Shown: positions 8,278 through 16,910 of the stretch, piece after piece
Layout of the letters: each line of letters opens with the position of its first letter
Position numbering within the stretch: position 1 is the first letter of the stretch
Assembly (NCBI GenBank): GCA_040365065.1
Contig: BAABNI010000013.1
Coordinates: forward strand, 1 to 64,000
Source of the DNA: Pelagadaptatus aseana
GTDB taxonomy: Bacteria; Pseudomonadota; Gammaproteobacteria; Pseudomonadales; Cellvibrionaceae
Direction: 5' to 3'
DNA length: 64,000 nucleotides
Made by a program: the position numbers and the translations under genes
The notes under the pieces: model-generated
Databases searched by the model: none
What the model saw: only the letters and a program-made list of their open reading frames with translations
What the model was told of the DNA's origin: nothing

Positions 8278-9618
8278 TCAATCGCGAACGACCGATCCCC
8301 AAAGATCGTATTCATCGGAGTGCTCAATCAATACCTGCACCCGATCACCAACCGCCACATCAAATTCACCATTGAGATAAACCAGACCGTCAATTTCCGG
8401 GGCATCGGCGTAGCTGCGGCCAATGGCACCTTCGCCATCCACCTCATCAATCAGCACTTCCAGTGTGCGGCCGACCTTCTGTCGCAGCCGCTCGGTACTG
8501 ATGCGTTGCTGGGTTGCCATAAAGCGTTCCCAGCGGTCCTGCTGAACCTCTTCCGGCACGTGGTCTGGCAGATCGTTGGCAGGCGCACCATCCACTGGCG
8601 AATACTTAAAACAGCCCACCCGATCCAGCTGAGCCTCTTCCAGAAAATCCAGCAGGATTTGAAAATCTTCTTCGGTTTCACCGGGAAAGCCCACCACGAA
8701 AGTAGAGCGGATGGTCAGATCCGGACAGATCTCTCGCCACTTTTTGATGCGGCCCAACACTTTTTCACTGTGTGCCGGGCGCTTCATTAACTTGAGAATA
8801 CGAGGGCTGGCGTGCTGAAACGGGATATCCAGATAAGGCAAAATCTTGCCCTCGGCCATCAGCGGAATCACCTTGTCTACGTGTGGGTAGGGATAGACAT
8901 AGTGCATCCGCACCCAGACACCCAACTCGCCTAACGCCACGGCCAAATCCTGCATGCGGGTTTCCAGCGCCTGACCCTTCACAAAGTCGAGCTTGTACTT
9001 GGTATCAATACCGTAGGCACTGGTATCCTGAGAAATCACCAGCAACTCTTTGGCGCCACCGGCCACCAATTTTTGCGCCTCTTCCAGCACCTCGCCGATG
9101 GGGCGACTGACCAGATCCCCACGCATCGCCGGGATAATGCAAAAACTGCAGCGGTGATTGCAGCCTTCGGAAATTTTCAGATAGGCATAGTGCTGCGGAG
9201 TCAGCTTGACCCCCTGAGGTGGCACCAGCTCGTGGCGGAACGGGTTTTGTTCCTGCGGCGGCACAAACTCGTGCACCGCATCCATCACGGTATCGTAATC
9301 CGCCGGACCACTGACACTGAGCACGCCGGGGTTGGCCGCCTTGATGGCCTCGGCATCACTGCCCTTACCCATACAGCCGGTCACAATGACTTTGCCGTTT
9401 TCCGCCATGGCCTCTTCAATGGCCTCCATCGATTCCTGTTTGGCCGAATCGATAAAACCGCAGGTATTGATCACCACCACATCGGCATCGTCATAACTGG
9501 GCACAACATCGTAACCCTCCAATTTTAATTTGGTCAGGATACGCTCGGAATCGACCAAGGCCTTGGGACAGCCCAGGGAAACGAAGCCAACGGTTTTGGT
9601 TTGGGATGAGTCAGTCAT
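8278..9618 (-). CDS. rimO: Ribosomal protein S12 methylthiotransferase
   Basis: Radical-SAM methylthiotransferase that modifies Asp88 of ribosomal protein S12. An N-terminal UPF0004 domain has cluster cysteines at 17, 53 and 82; the radical-SAM domain has CNHRCSFC (Cys153, 157, 160); a C-terminal TRAM domain ends the protein. The ATG at 9618 gives 446 residues, the usual family length. An open frame continues 32 codons upstream, but that sequence (position 9714 start) is unlike RimO N-termini and was not used. First gene of the leftward rimO-yjjV-csdAE group; it is itself an Fe-S enzyme, which fits cotranscription with a cysteine desulfurase. Confidence 0.93.
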   Translation of the reverse strand: MTDSSQTKTVGFVSLGCPKALVDSERILTKLKLEGYDVVPSYDDADVVVINTCGFIDSAKQESMEAIEEAMAENGKVIVTGCMGKGSDAEAIKAANPGVLSVSGPADYDTVMDAVHEFVPPQEQNPFRHELVPPQGVKLTPQHYAYLKISEGCNHRCSFCIIPAMRGDLVSRPIGEVLEEAQKLVAGGAKELLVISQDTSAYGIDTKYKLDFVKGQALETRMQDLAVALGELGVWVRMHYVYPYPHVDKVIPLMAEGKILPYLDIPFQHASPRILKLMKRPAHSEKVLGRIKKWREICPDLTIRSTFVVGFPGETEEDFQILLDFLEEAQLDRVGCFKYSPVDGAPANDLPDHVPEEVQQDRWERFMATQQRISTERLRQKVGRTLEVLIDEVDGEGAIGRSYADAPEIDGLVYLNGEFDVAVGDRVQVLIEHSDEYDLWGSVVRD

Positions 9619-9756
9619 AGGAAGCTTGCTGGTTGCCTGCTGGCAGGCTAGTTGAAAGTGGCTTGCATTATACGGGAATAGTCTGACGGCAGCGAATAAC
9701 CCATATCCGCCCACCCCTCTTTTATTGCCTTGTTGACGGGGTACAAATACCGGAAA

Positions 9757-9773
9757 ATGTTATATTATATCAT
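9757..9773 (+). promoter_or_regulatory. Zur-box-like palindrome upstream of zigA
   Basis: ATGTTATATTATATCAT is a near-perfect 17-bp palindrome and matches the gammaproteobacterial Zur core ATGTTATAnTATAACAT at 15 of 16 defined positions. It lies 55-71 bp before the zigA ATG, just downstream of a TTGACG -35-like hexamer (9733-9738). A bound repressor would cover the -10 region. The match was made by eye. Confidence 0.78.
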
Positions 9774-9827
9774 AACGAAAACAGACTCAGTTCCCCGGCA
9801 CCTTATTATCAACGGAGCACCCTGACC

Positions 9828-11027
9828 ATGAATCGATTACCCGTCACCGTACTCTCAGGCTTTCTCGGAGCCGGCAAAACCACGGTACTCAGTCATATTT
9901 TGAACAACCGTCAGGGCAAGAAAGTCGCAGTGATCGTTAATGACATGAGCGAAATCAACATTGATGCCGCCACAGTCCAGAGCGAAGTATCCCTGAGCCA
10001 TCAGGAAGAAAAACTGGTTGAAATGAGCAATGGCTGCATTTGCTGTACCCTGCGCGAAGACCTGTTACTGGAAGTCAACAAGCTCGCTAAAGACGGGCGA
10101 TTTGACTATCTGATGATTGAATCAACCGGCATTTCCGAGCCCTTACCCGTTGCCGAGACCTTTACCTTTGCCGACGAAGACGGCATGTCATTGTCCGATG
10201 TTGCCACTCTCGACACCATGGTGACGGTGGTGGATGCCGTTAACTTCCTCAGGGACTACGACGAAGCCAAATTTTTACAGGACACGGAAGAATCTCTGGG
10301 TGAAGAGGACGAGCGCAGTGTTGCAGACCTGCTGATTGATCAAGTGGAGTTTGCCGATGTGCTGCTTATCAGCAAAACCGATTTAATTGAGCCCCCGGAA
10401 CTGGAGCGGCTGACCGCCATACTGAAAACCCTCAACACCCACGCCCGAATCATTCCCATCGCCCATGGCAAAGTCGATATCGAGGACGTGCTCAACACCG
10501 GCTTATTCAATTTCGACAGAGCCCAACAGGCACCGGGCTGGCTGAAAGAAATGCGGGGCGAGCATGTTCCGGAAACCGAGGAGTATGGTATCGGCAGCTT
10601 CAGCTATACCGCGCGACGCCCTTTTTACCCGGAAAAGTTCCACCAGCTGCTTCATAACACAGAGCCCTTTGGCAAACTGATTCGCTCCAAAGGTTACTTC
10701 TGGCTGGCCACCCGCCCTGAATTTGCCGGCCAGTGGAGTCAAGCTGGCGGCATTGCCCGCTATGGCTTTGGCGGCATGTTCTGGAAGGCCGTACCCAAAC
10801 AGAACTGGCCTCAGGACGAAGACTATCTCGCATCGATCGAGCAAAACTGGGTCGAACCCTTCGGTGACATGCGTCAGGAACTGGTATTTATCGGTCAGGG
10901 ACTGGACCAGCAGGCCATGACCCGCGCACTGGATAACTGTTTGCTGTCCGACGATGACATGATCAAAGGCAAGGATTACTGGATCAGTCTGCCCGACCCC
11001 TTTCCCGAATGGACTGAAAGCGCATAA
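9828..11027 (+). CDS. zigA: Zinc metallochaperone GTPase, ZigA type (COG0523)
   Basis: G3E-family GTPase thought to deliver zinc to apo-enzymes during zinc starvation. Walker A is GFLGAGKTT (11-19), the metal motif CICC is at 70-73, the ESTG motif follows, and G4 is SKTD. The C-terminal CobW_C domain begins around residue 265 (GSFSYTARRPFYPEKF). At 399 residues it has the length of the ZigA subgroup. The Zur-like box 55 bp upstream and the DUF1826 gene 50 bp downstream are the arrangement expected of a zinc-repressed pair. A second, different COG0523 protein is encoded at 18.3-19.3 kb. Confidence 0.9.
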   Translation: MNRLPVTVLSGFLGAGKTTVLSHILNNRQGKKVAVIVNDMSEINIDAATVQSEVSLSHQEEKLVEMSNGCICCTLREDLLLEVNKLAKDGRFDYLMIESTGISEPLPVAETFTFADEDGMSLSDVATLDTMVTVVDAVNFLRDYDEAKFLQDTEESLGEEDERSVADLLIDQVEFADVLLISKTDLIEPPELERLTAILKTLNTHARIIPIAHGKVDIEDVLNTGLFNFDRAQQAPGWLKEMRGEHVPETEEYGIGSFSYTARRPFYPEKFHQLLHNTEPFGKLIRSKGYFWLATRPEFAGQWSQAGGIARYGFGGMFWKAVPKQNWPQDEDYLASIEQNWVEPFGDMRQELVFIGQGLDQQAMTRALDNCLLSDDDMIKGKDYWISLPDPFPEWTESA

Positions 11028-11079
11028 GCGCGACCGCAAACCCAACCACTTAATTGACCAGCGACTTAACTGAGAGGAC

Positions 11080-11760
11080 ATGCACTTGGGCCAGCCAGCA
11101 ACTTACGAGAACGGCTCTGCAGCGACGACTGCAGAGCAGCCGCCATACCCGCCTCAGGACCCAATGGCACTTACCGACATCTACCAAGCCGATACCAACA
11201 TCGCCATCTGGGAGCGCAATCTCGAACCACAACTGATGGCAGAGGTTGAAAACTTTTTGGCCTGCAACAGCCGCTTTCAACTGTCTACTGTCATCAGCCC
11301 TGATAGCGCCTACCAAGCCATTTACAAGGCTCTGGGCAACCGCGATGAATATCGTCTGCTGAGTGAAGACATCGCCCAACTGGTCGACATGTTTTGCTGC
11401 CTATTCGAACTGGAGCGTGTTGGCTTAAGACTGACGGTACTGGATCGCGCCATGTGCCCGAGGTTTCATGTCGATCGAGTCCCCTGCCGGCTGGTTACAA
11501 CCTATCAGGGTATCGCCACTGAGTGGCTGCCTCACCAAGCCGTTGACCGCAGTAAACTGGGCATGGGCAATGGTGGCAAGCCCGATGAGATTTCGGGATT
11601 AATAAAACAGCCAGACTCAATCAAAAGGCTCAATGCCGGCGATATCGGCCTGCTCAAAGGGGAGCTTTGGATCGATAACGAAGGGGCCGGACTGGTGCAT
11701 CGCTCGCCTGCTGTTACAGAGGGCGAGCGACGCCTGCTATTGACACTGGATTTCAACTAA
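11080..11760 (+). CDS. DUF1826 protein, zinc-starvation associated
   Basis: A 226-residue soluble protein of the DUF1826 type, a family I know mainly as a neighbour of zigA-like genes in Zur regulons (for example beside the dksA2 region in Pseudomonas). The conserved part runs from about residue 37 (IWERNL) to the end and includes CPRFHVDRVPCRL, TEWL and GDIGLLKGE; the HVD followed by H (VHRSP) resembles a cupin/2-oxoglutarate-dioxygenase-like metal site. The biochemical role is unknown. The first 28 residues are low-complexity and ATG 11164 is an alternative start. Probably cotranscribed with zigA (52-nt gap). Confidence 0.8.
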   Translation: MHLGQPATYENGSAATTAEQPPYPPQDPMALTDIYQADTNIAIWERNLEPQLMAEVENFLACNSRFQLSTVISPDSAYQAIYKALGNRDEYRLLSEDIAQLVDMFCCLFELERVGLRLTVLDRAMCPRFHVDRVPCRLVTTYQGIATEWLPHQAVDRSKLGMGNGGKPDEISGLIKQPDSIKRLNAGDIGLLKGELWIDNEGAGLVHRSPAVTEGERRLLLTLDFN

Positions 11761-11800
11761 TTCCCCGGGCCAACAAGCTGCCTCGTAAGACAAAACGCCG

Positions 11801-11817
11801 GGCCGCATAATACGGCC
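11801..11817. terminator. Weak hairpin between convergent genes
   Basis: GGCCG (11801-11805) pairs with CGGCC (11813-11817) around a 7-nt loop, between the convergent DUF1826 and histidine-rich genes. Only short T-rich sequence follows on the plus strand, so it is a weak terminator candidate. Confidence 0.3.
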
Positions 11818-11824
11818 AGTGTTT

Positions 11825-12166
11825 CTAGCTGCTCAAAACCTCTATTGGCCCATGATCATCACAATGACCATTGTGCACATGATGCAGCCTGCCATCGACG
11901 ATGTAATCAATGTGATCACCATGAGGCACCGCTTCGTGACCACACCCCGGACCATGTACATGCTCACCGCAGGAATGCACAGGCGCACAAGCATCGGGAT
12001 TGGCGTCACTGACCTCGATCACATGTTCGTCGTAATGATTTTCGTGCGGATAGTGCAAATGCCCATCGTGCAGATAATCGACATGATCACCATGACGTAT
12101 GGCTGTGTGCCCGCAGCCGGGACCATGGGCATGCTCAGGATGAGTCGCTGTATGAGAACAAGGCAT
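11825..12166 (-). CDS. Histidine-rich tandem-repeat protein, putative metal binder
   Basis: A 113-residue cytosolic protein built from two copies of one unit: HxHGPGCGHxAxxHGDHxDY.xDGxLHxxHxxHxxxH (about residues 10-50 and 66-110). Roughly a quarter of the residues are His, and each repeat has a single GCGH cysteine. There is no signal peptide. The ATG at 12166 is set by a strong GGAGG element; the frame stays open 32 codons further upstream. The composition suggests zinc or nickel/copper binding, storage or buffering. The location between DUF1826/zigA and the zrg/zur operon fits zinc, but no Zur-like box was seen in front of it. Similar small proteins exist in other bacteria as unnamed hypotheticals. 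Confidence 0.78.
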   Translation of the reverse strand: MPCSHTATHPEHAHGPGCGHTAIRHGDHVDYLHDGHLHYPHENHYDEHVIEVSDANPDACAPVHSCGEHVHGPGCGHEAVPHGDHIDYIVDGRLHHVHNGHCDDHGPIEVLSS

Positions 12167-12190
12167 GGTAAGAACCTCCGAATAAAAACG

Positions 12191-12209
12191 TGACAAACCA
12201 ACCTTGTCA
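12191..12209. promoter_or_regulatory. Palindrome upstream of the histidine-rich gene
   Basis: TGACAA (12191-12196) and TTGTCA (12204-12209) form a perfect 6-bp inverted repeat with a 7-bp spacer, 25-43 bp before the start codon at 12166. It could be an operator or a leader hairpin. It does not match the Zur box. Confidence 0.35.
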
Positions 12210-12279
12210 GCATAGACCAGGAATGCGTCAAGCAGCCCCTGGCCCTGCATAAAAACAACCACCTGCCACTGAAAAGCCC

Positions 12280-13107
12280 CTAGATAAAATTACCATTTCG
12301 ATAATCCGCCAAAGCCCGCTCAACATCCTCCATGGAATTCATCACAAAAGGACCGTATTGAACCACCGGCTTACCAATCGGCTTACCGCCTAGTAGCAAT
12401 AGCCTCGCGCCCGCCTCACTCGCTGCCAACCTGAGCGGGCCAGCTCCTTGATAGATACCCAGCTGGCGTTGACTGAGCTCAACCGTCCCACCCGAATAAA
12501 CGTAAACCATAATGGCCTGATCCTGACTCAACTCAATATCAATGGTTTGCGTTGCGGTCAGGCTTACATCCGCCAATAGCGGGCGGGTGGAGCGCTGTGG
12601 CAACGGACCTGACAGGTTCTCACCATCAACCACAAGATCGCCGGCAATCAATCGCACACCCCCTCCTTCTGGCAATACCTTTTCGGCAATATCACCACTG
12701 GCAATCTCCTGATAAGCCGCCGGCTTCATTTTTTCCGCCGCAGGCAAGTTGAGCCAGAGTTGAAATCCGTGCAACAACCCCTGCTGCTGTTCCGGCATTT
12801 CCGAGTGCAGCACCCCGGCTCCGGCCGTCATCCACTGCACATCGCCCGCACCAATTACCCCCTCATTGCCCATATGATCTCGATGGCGCATGCGCCCGGC
12901 TTTCATGTAGGTAATGGTTTCAAATCCCCGATGAGGATGCTCGGGAAAGCCGCCCACATAATCGGCCGCATCATCGGAGTTGATCTCGTCAATCATCAGA
13001 AACGGATCCATCCAGGTATTGAGCGATGCCCCGGCCACACGGTGAATTTTTACGCCCACGCCATCACTGGTAGCTTTGGCTTCAATGCGTTGTTGCAGGC
13101 GCTTCAC
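12280..13107 (-). CDS. Pirin-family protein
   Basis: A bicupin of 275 residues. The N-terminal cupin carries the metal ligands in PEHPHRGFE (His57, His59) and HSEMP (His101, Glu103), as in YhhW/pirin proteins, some of which act as quercetin 2,3-dioxygenases or redox-sensing regulators; a C-terminal pirin_C domain follows. The start is GTG at 13107, supported by a GGGAGG element, and overlaps the yqjG stop as GTGA, so translation is coupled. Last gene of doxX-yqjG-pirin. The physiological substrate is not evident. Confidence 0.9.
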   Translation of the reverse strand: MKRLQQRIEAKATSDGVGVKIHRVAGASLNTWMDPFLMIDEINSDDAADYVGGFPEHPHRGFETITYMKAGRMRHRDHMGNEGVIGAGDVQWMTAGAGVLHSEMPEQQQGLLHGFQLWLNLPAAEKMKPAAYQEIASGDIAEKVLPEGGGVRLIAGDLVVDGENLSGPLPQRSTRPLLADVSLTATQTIDIELSQDQAIMVYVYSGGTVELSQRQLGIYQGAGPLRLAASEAGARLLLLGGKPIGKPVVQYGPFVMNSMEDVERALADYRNGNFI

Positions 13108-14084
13108 TGGGCACCTCCCGGCGCAGGCGAAATATGTTCTCGACCGTGGCTCGAGGTAAAATCCTGCGCCGGCCCCACCGGCACAATGCCGGTCGGATTG
13201 ATGGTGCGATGACTGGCGTAATAATGGGTTTTAATGTGCTCAAAATTGACGGTATCGGCCACGCCCGGCACCTGATACAACTCCCTCAAATAACCACTGA
13301 TGTGAGGATAATCCGCCAACCGCTGCCGGTTGGTTTTGAAATGGCCGAAATACACCGCATCGAACCGGATCAGTGTGGTAAACAGGCGCCAATCCGCTTC
13401 GGTTAAGCGTCCCCCCAGCAAATAACGCTGCTGCCCCAATCTCTGCTCCAGCCAATCAAGCGATTCAAACAGGCGATAAAAAGCCGCCTCATAGGCCTCC
13501 TGCGTGGTGGCAAATCCGGCGCGATAGACCCCGTTATTGATGGTGTCGTAGATGCGATCGTTAATGCCATCAATCTCTGACCGCAGCGACTCAGGGTAAT
13601 AATCATCAGAATTACCCGTCAGGTGATCAAAGGCGGAATTAAACATGCGAATAATTTCCGCCGACTCATTACTGACAATGGTCTCGGTTTGCTTGTCCCA
13701 CAGCACCGGGACAGTAACCCGTCCCTCGTAACTGACATCGGCCCTGAGATACAACTGATAGAGAAATTCGTGACCGTTCAGCGGATCGGTCATTTCCCAA
13801 CCGTTCTCCAGCATCACCGGGTTGACCACGGTGACATCAATATAATCATCCAACTGCTTTAACTTGCGAAAGATTAGAGTGCGATGAGCCCAGGGGCAGG
13901 CCAGGGAGACATACAAATGATAACGTCCCTTCTCGGCTTTAAAACCGGTTTGTCCCTGTGGTCCAGGACCACCATCGGCGGTTAACCAGTGCCTGAAGCG
14001 GCTCTCCTGGCGGCGAAATTCGCCGCCACTGTGCTTGGTGTCGTACCACTGATCGACCCATTTACCCTGTTGTAATAAACCCAT
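13104..14084 (-). CDS. yqjG: Glutathionyl-hydroquinone reductase (xi-class GST)
   Basis: Xi-class glutathione transferase that reduces glutathionyl-hydroquinones, using glutathione, back to hydroquinones. The catalytic cysteine is in CPWAHR (Cys63), the xi-class replacement of the normal GST Tyr/Ser. The N-terminal thioredoxin fold is followed by a helical C-terminal domain with DAVYFGHFK..RLADYPHI. At 326 residues it has the usual YqjG length. The ATG follows an AGGAGG element. It lies between doxX and a pirin gene, a set often found together and linked with quinone/electrophile or oxidative stress. Confidence 0.92.
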   Translation of the reverse strand: MGLLQQGKWVDQWYDTKHSGGEFRRQESRFRHWLTADGGPGPQGQTGFKAEKGRYHLYVSLACPWAHRTLIFRKLKQLDDYIDVTVVNPVMLENGWEMTDPLNGHEFLYQLYLRADVSYEGRVTVPVLWDKQTETIVSNESAEIIRMFNSAFDHLTGNSDDYYPESLRSEIDGINDRIYDTINNGVYRAGFATTQEAYEAAFYRLFESLDWLEQRLGQQRYLLGGRLTEADWRLFTTLIRFDAVYFGHFKTNRQRLADYPHISGYLRELYQVPGVADTVNFEHIKTHYYASHRTINPTGIVPVGPAQDFTSSHGREHISPAPGGAQ

Positions 14085-14128
14085 GACAACCTCCTATTAA
14101 TGCTTAGGTTTAACGATCTACCTAACTC

Positions 14129-14617
14129 TCAGGCCACTTGACCTTGAGCGCCATCCGGCTGAGCCAGATGCTCTTGCACCAAGCGCTGATGCACCACTCG
14201 ATCAATACTGAAACTACCCGCTCCGCGCACGGCCAGACCGACACTGATAACCAACAGTGCCAAACCAAATTCGTAACCGTTATTGGTCATAAACAATCCG
14301 TTGGGCAGATGCACCACCACAATGGCAACCACCATGGTCGCAGCCAGGGCAATGGCTGCCGGTCGCACCAACAGGCCAATAATCAGCAGCAGACCACCAA
14401 AAAACTCGGCACTGCCTGCCAGTGCCGCCATCAGCAACCCGGGCTCAATCCCGATGGAAGCCATCCAGCCGCCAGTTGCCTCCAAACCATAACCCCCAAA
14501 CCAGCCAAACAATTTTTGGGCGCCATGAGCGGCAAAGATAACGCCGGCGCCCAATCGCAATGGCAAGGTATCCAGTCCGGCGGTGGTGTGGGTGATATTT
14601 TTGAGTAACGTTTTCAT
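14129..14617 (-). CDS. DoxX-family membrane protein
   Basis: A 162-residue DoxX/DoxD-like protein with four predicted membrane helices (about 20-40, 58-82, 87-105, 112-130). The family pattern LPLRLGAGVIFAAHGAQKLF comes near the N-terminus and GGYGLEATGGWMASIG marks the first loop. DoxX proteins have been linked with thiol/oxidative stress and quinone metabolism, but the chemistry is not established. First gene of the doxX-yqjG-pirin unit, 44 nt before yqjG. It is transcribed away from a LysR-type regulator, which is the obvious candidate to control it. Confidence 0.88.
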   Translation of the reverse strand: MKTLLKNITHTTAGLDTLPLRLGAGVIFAAHGAQKLFGWFGGYGLEATGGWMASIGIEPGLLMAALAGSAEFFGGLLLIIGLLVRPAAIALAATMVVAIVVVHLPNGLFMTNNGYEFGLALLVISVGLAVRGAGSFSIDRVVHQRLVQEHLAQPDGAQGQVA

Positions 14618-14713
14618 GATCTGTCTCCAGCAACAATTAATGTGTTTCGTTTCGATACAGGAGTCATTCTAAGGACTCAAAAAATCTCAATAAGCCCCAT
14701 TTTTTGTCTAGAA

Positions 14714-14732
14714 TGTTCAAATTATTAGAACA
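14714..14732. promoter_or_regulatory. Inverted repeat in the LysR/doxX intergenic region
   Basis: TGTTC (14714-14718) and GAACA (14728-14732) flank a 9-bp AT-rich spacer; the ends give a T-N-A symmetry of the kind bound by LysR-type regulators. It lies 18-36 bp upstream of the regulator start, in the 132-bp region shared with doxX, and is a likely autoregulatory/activation site. Confidence 0.5.
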
Positions 14733-14749
14733 ATTAAGTTGAAGCAGAA

Positions 14750-15661
14750 ATGAGCAAAAGCCCTATAACCATTGAAGTACTTGAAACCATGGACGCCATA
14801 GATCGGCGCGGCAGCTTCGCAAAAGCAGCAGAAGAACTGAACAAAGCTACGTCCGCTGTTTCCTACACCGTACAAAAGCTGGAAGAGCAACTGGATATCA
14901 CCCTGTTTCAACGCCAGGGGCGTCGTTCCGTTATGACGCCCGCAGGCCGCCTGATGCTGGACGAAGGCCGTGAGATCCTCAAAACCACAGCCCGGCTGGC
15001 CAGCAAGGCACGCGAAGTCGCCACCGGCTGGGAGCCGCGCATCAGCATTGGCATTGAGTCCCTGCTGGACTACAACCGCTTTTTCAACGTCATTCAGGAC
15101 TTCCTCAAAGCCCACCCATCGATCGAACTGGACATCCGCGAATGCGTACTCAATGGCGGTTGGGAATTGCTGGAGCAGAATCAGGTGGATCTGGTACTCG
15201 GCTCACCCGGGCCAGTACCACAACAAAAAGGCTACAGAGCCCTGCAGATAGAGCCCGGCGATCTGGTGGCTGTCATCGCCAGCAAACACGAAATGGCCTC
15301 ACAACTCCAAGATGGTCAGACCCTGCAACATCAACTTGGCAGTGTCCGCCGGGTCATCAGCCACGACACCTCAATCAGCGACATACCCCGCAGTGCCGGA
15401 TTCAGTAACGAGGGTAAAACGTTTTACCTACAGAATATGGATCAAAAAGTCGCGGCGATTATGGCGGGCATCGGGGCCGGCCATCTGCCTCGCCATCGCA
15501 TCCAAAGTCAGCTTAACAGCGGTGAATTAATCGCCCTGGGCGAGCAACAGGCACCTCAGCCCGAGCAATATCTGGCGTGGAAGATCAGCAACAAAGGCCG
15601 GGGACTGCATCAGCTGAGTCAACAATTGACCACGGCCTTCTGCAACAGCACCCAAGATTAA
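14750..15661 (+). CDS. LysR-type transcriptional regulator
   Basis: A 303-residue LysR regulator. The winged helix-turn-helix is at about 5-64 (LETMDAIDRRGSFAKAAEEL, then TSAVSYTVQKLEEQL), the linker follows, and the effector-binding PBP-like domain runs from about 92 to 295. The N-terminus resembles regulators that sit beside DoxX/YqjG/pirin genes in Proteobacteria. The effector is unknown; a quinone or other electrophile is a reasonable guess from the neighbouring genes. It is divergent from doxX with a palindrome between them. It ends 10 nt before the convergent ABC permease gene. Confidence 0.9.
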   Translation: MSKSPITIEVLETMDAIDRRGSFAKAAEELNKATSAVSYTVQKLEEQLDITLFQRQGRRSVMTPAGRLMLDEGREILKTTARLASKAREVATGWEPRISIGIESLLDYNRFFNVIQDFLKAHPSIELDIRECVLNGGWELLEQNQVDLVLGSPGPVPQQKGYRALQIEPGDLVAVIASKHEMASQLQDGQTLQHQLGSVRRVISHDTSISDIPRSAGFSNEGKTFYLQNMDQKVAAIMAGIGAGHLPRHRIQSQLNSGELIALGEQQAPQPEQYLAWKISNKGRGLHQLSQQLTTAFCNSTQD

Positions 15662-15671
15662 CCCATGGCAC

Positions 15672-16910
15672 TCAGTGGCTCGACCTCGCCTGCCGATACA
15701 CCAGAAAGGATGGCAAGGCAGCCACCAGAACGGTTGCCGCCATCACCAGCGACAGGTAGATCAGATTATTACCCGACAGGATATTCACTCCGATAAATAA
15801 ACCAAAATCTGTCGCCAGATAATCACTGGCCAGCAACAGGCCAACAAACAAGCCCAAACCACCCAAAGCAATACTCAGCAAACTGATCAATACCGCCTCT
15901 AGTTCAATCAGAAGAAACAGAAACCCCGGCGGCGCACCAATCACGCGCAACAAATGGATCTCATTACTGCGCTCACGAATGGAAGCCATCATCATCGCAC
16001 TCAATCCCAGCAGAGCGGCAATCAGTATCAGACCGCTGACCAGCCGCAGTGTATTCTCCAGCACCCCCATCATCTGCCATAACTCCGATAGTGCCACACC
16101 GGGAAGGATCGCAGACAGAGGCTCTTTGCGGTAGTTATTGATGTCGCGCTGGACCCGAAAGGTCGCCATGCGTGAGGTCAGGCCCAACATAATCGCGGTA
16201 ATTTTTTCAGGCTGCAGCTGCTTAGAATCAACGGCTGCCGTCGAAGCGCCTCCGGGCAGCTTTACCCCCTGCTGCCAACCATCATGAATCGCCTCTATAC
16301 CCGCCAAACTGACGTGCACGGTTTGATCCACGGGCGTACCAGTGGCAGCGAGAATACCCACCACCTTAAAGGGTTTATCGTCATGCAAACTGAAGCTGGT
16401 ACTGGCCAGGCCATGGGCGACCACTATGTCATCACCCAGAGAGTAGCCCAGCTTACTTGCCACCTCTGCGCCCAACACCACATCCAGTACGTCACTGAAA
16501 GACTGGCCGGATGCAAACGACAACTTGCGTTTTTGGCCGTAACTGAAGTGTTTAAAATAGTCCGCCGTGGTGCCCATTACCCGATACCCTTTATGGGAAT
16601 CACCCAGTGAGATAGGAATGGTCCAGTCAACTTTGGGATTGGCGGCAATGGCTTCGTAGGTACGCCAATCGATATTATTGGTGGGCGACCCCATACGAAA
16701 GACCGAATACAGCAGCAAATTGAGACTGCCGGTGCGCGCACCGACAATCAGATCAACCCCGGACACCGTATTACTGAAGCTCTGCTTGGTTTGGCTGCGA
16801 ATATGCTCAACCCCCAGCAGCACAAACACACTCACGCTCATGGCCAGCACTGTCAGCAACACAGAGGCCTTGCGGTTGAGCAAACTTTTACAGGCAAGAC
16901 GGAAAAACAT
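15672..16910 (-). CDS. FtsX/MacB-type ABC permease of the zinc island
   Basis: A 412-residue permease: one N-terminal TM segment (about 17-38), a large periplasmic MacB_PCD-like domain (about 40-280), then three TM segments (about 285-312, 330-362, 378-405). This is the FtsX/LolC topology rather than that of a classic importer. The gene starts at ATG 16910 and shares one base with the ATPase stop (TGATG), so the two are translationally coupled. A related trio (ATPase, permease, DUF3299) sits beside the ZrgA-like gene at PA4063-PA4066 of Pseudomonas and is zinc-regulated there. Transport direction and cargo are unproven. Confidence 0.87.
   Translation of the reverse strand: MFFRLACKSLLNRKASVLLTVLAMSVSVFVLLGVEHIRSQTKQSFSNTVSGVDLIVGARTGSLNLLLYSVFRMGSPTNNIDWRTYEAIAANPKVDWTIPISLGDSHKGYRVMGTTADYFKHFSYGQKRKLSFASGQSFSDVLDVVLGAEVASKLGYSLGDDIVVAHGLASTSFSLHDDKPFKVVGILAATGTPVDQTVHVSLAGIEAIHDGWQQGVKLPGGASTAAVDSKQLQPEKITAIMLGLTSRMATFRVQRDINNYRKEPLSAILPGVALSELWQMMGVLENTLRLVSGLILIAALLGLSAMMMASIRERSNEIHLLRVIGAPPGFLFLLIELEAVLISLLSIALGGLGLFVGLLLASDYLATDFGLFIGVNILSGNNLIYLSLVMAATVLVAALPSFLVYRQARSSH

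Noticed and set aside
8005..8790. 261-codon plus-strand frame across yjjV and rimO
   Set aside because: Overlaps two strongly supported genes on the other strand and has no recognisable feature.
9733..9770. Precise sigma-70 promoter for zigA
   Set aside because: TTGACG is a good -35, but no -10 at 16-18 bp was convincing; only the Zur box is reported.
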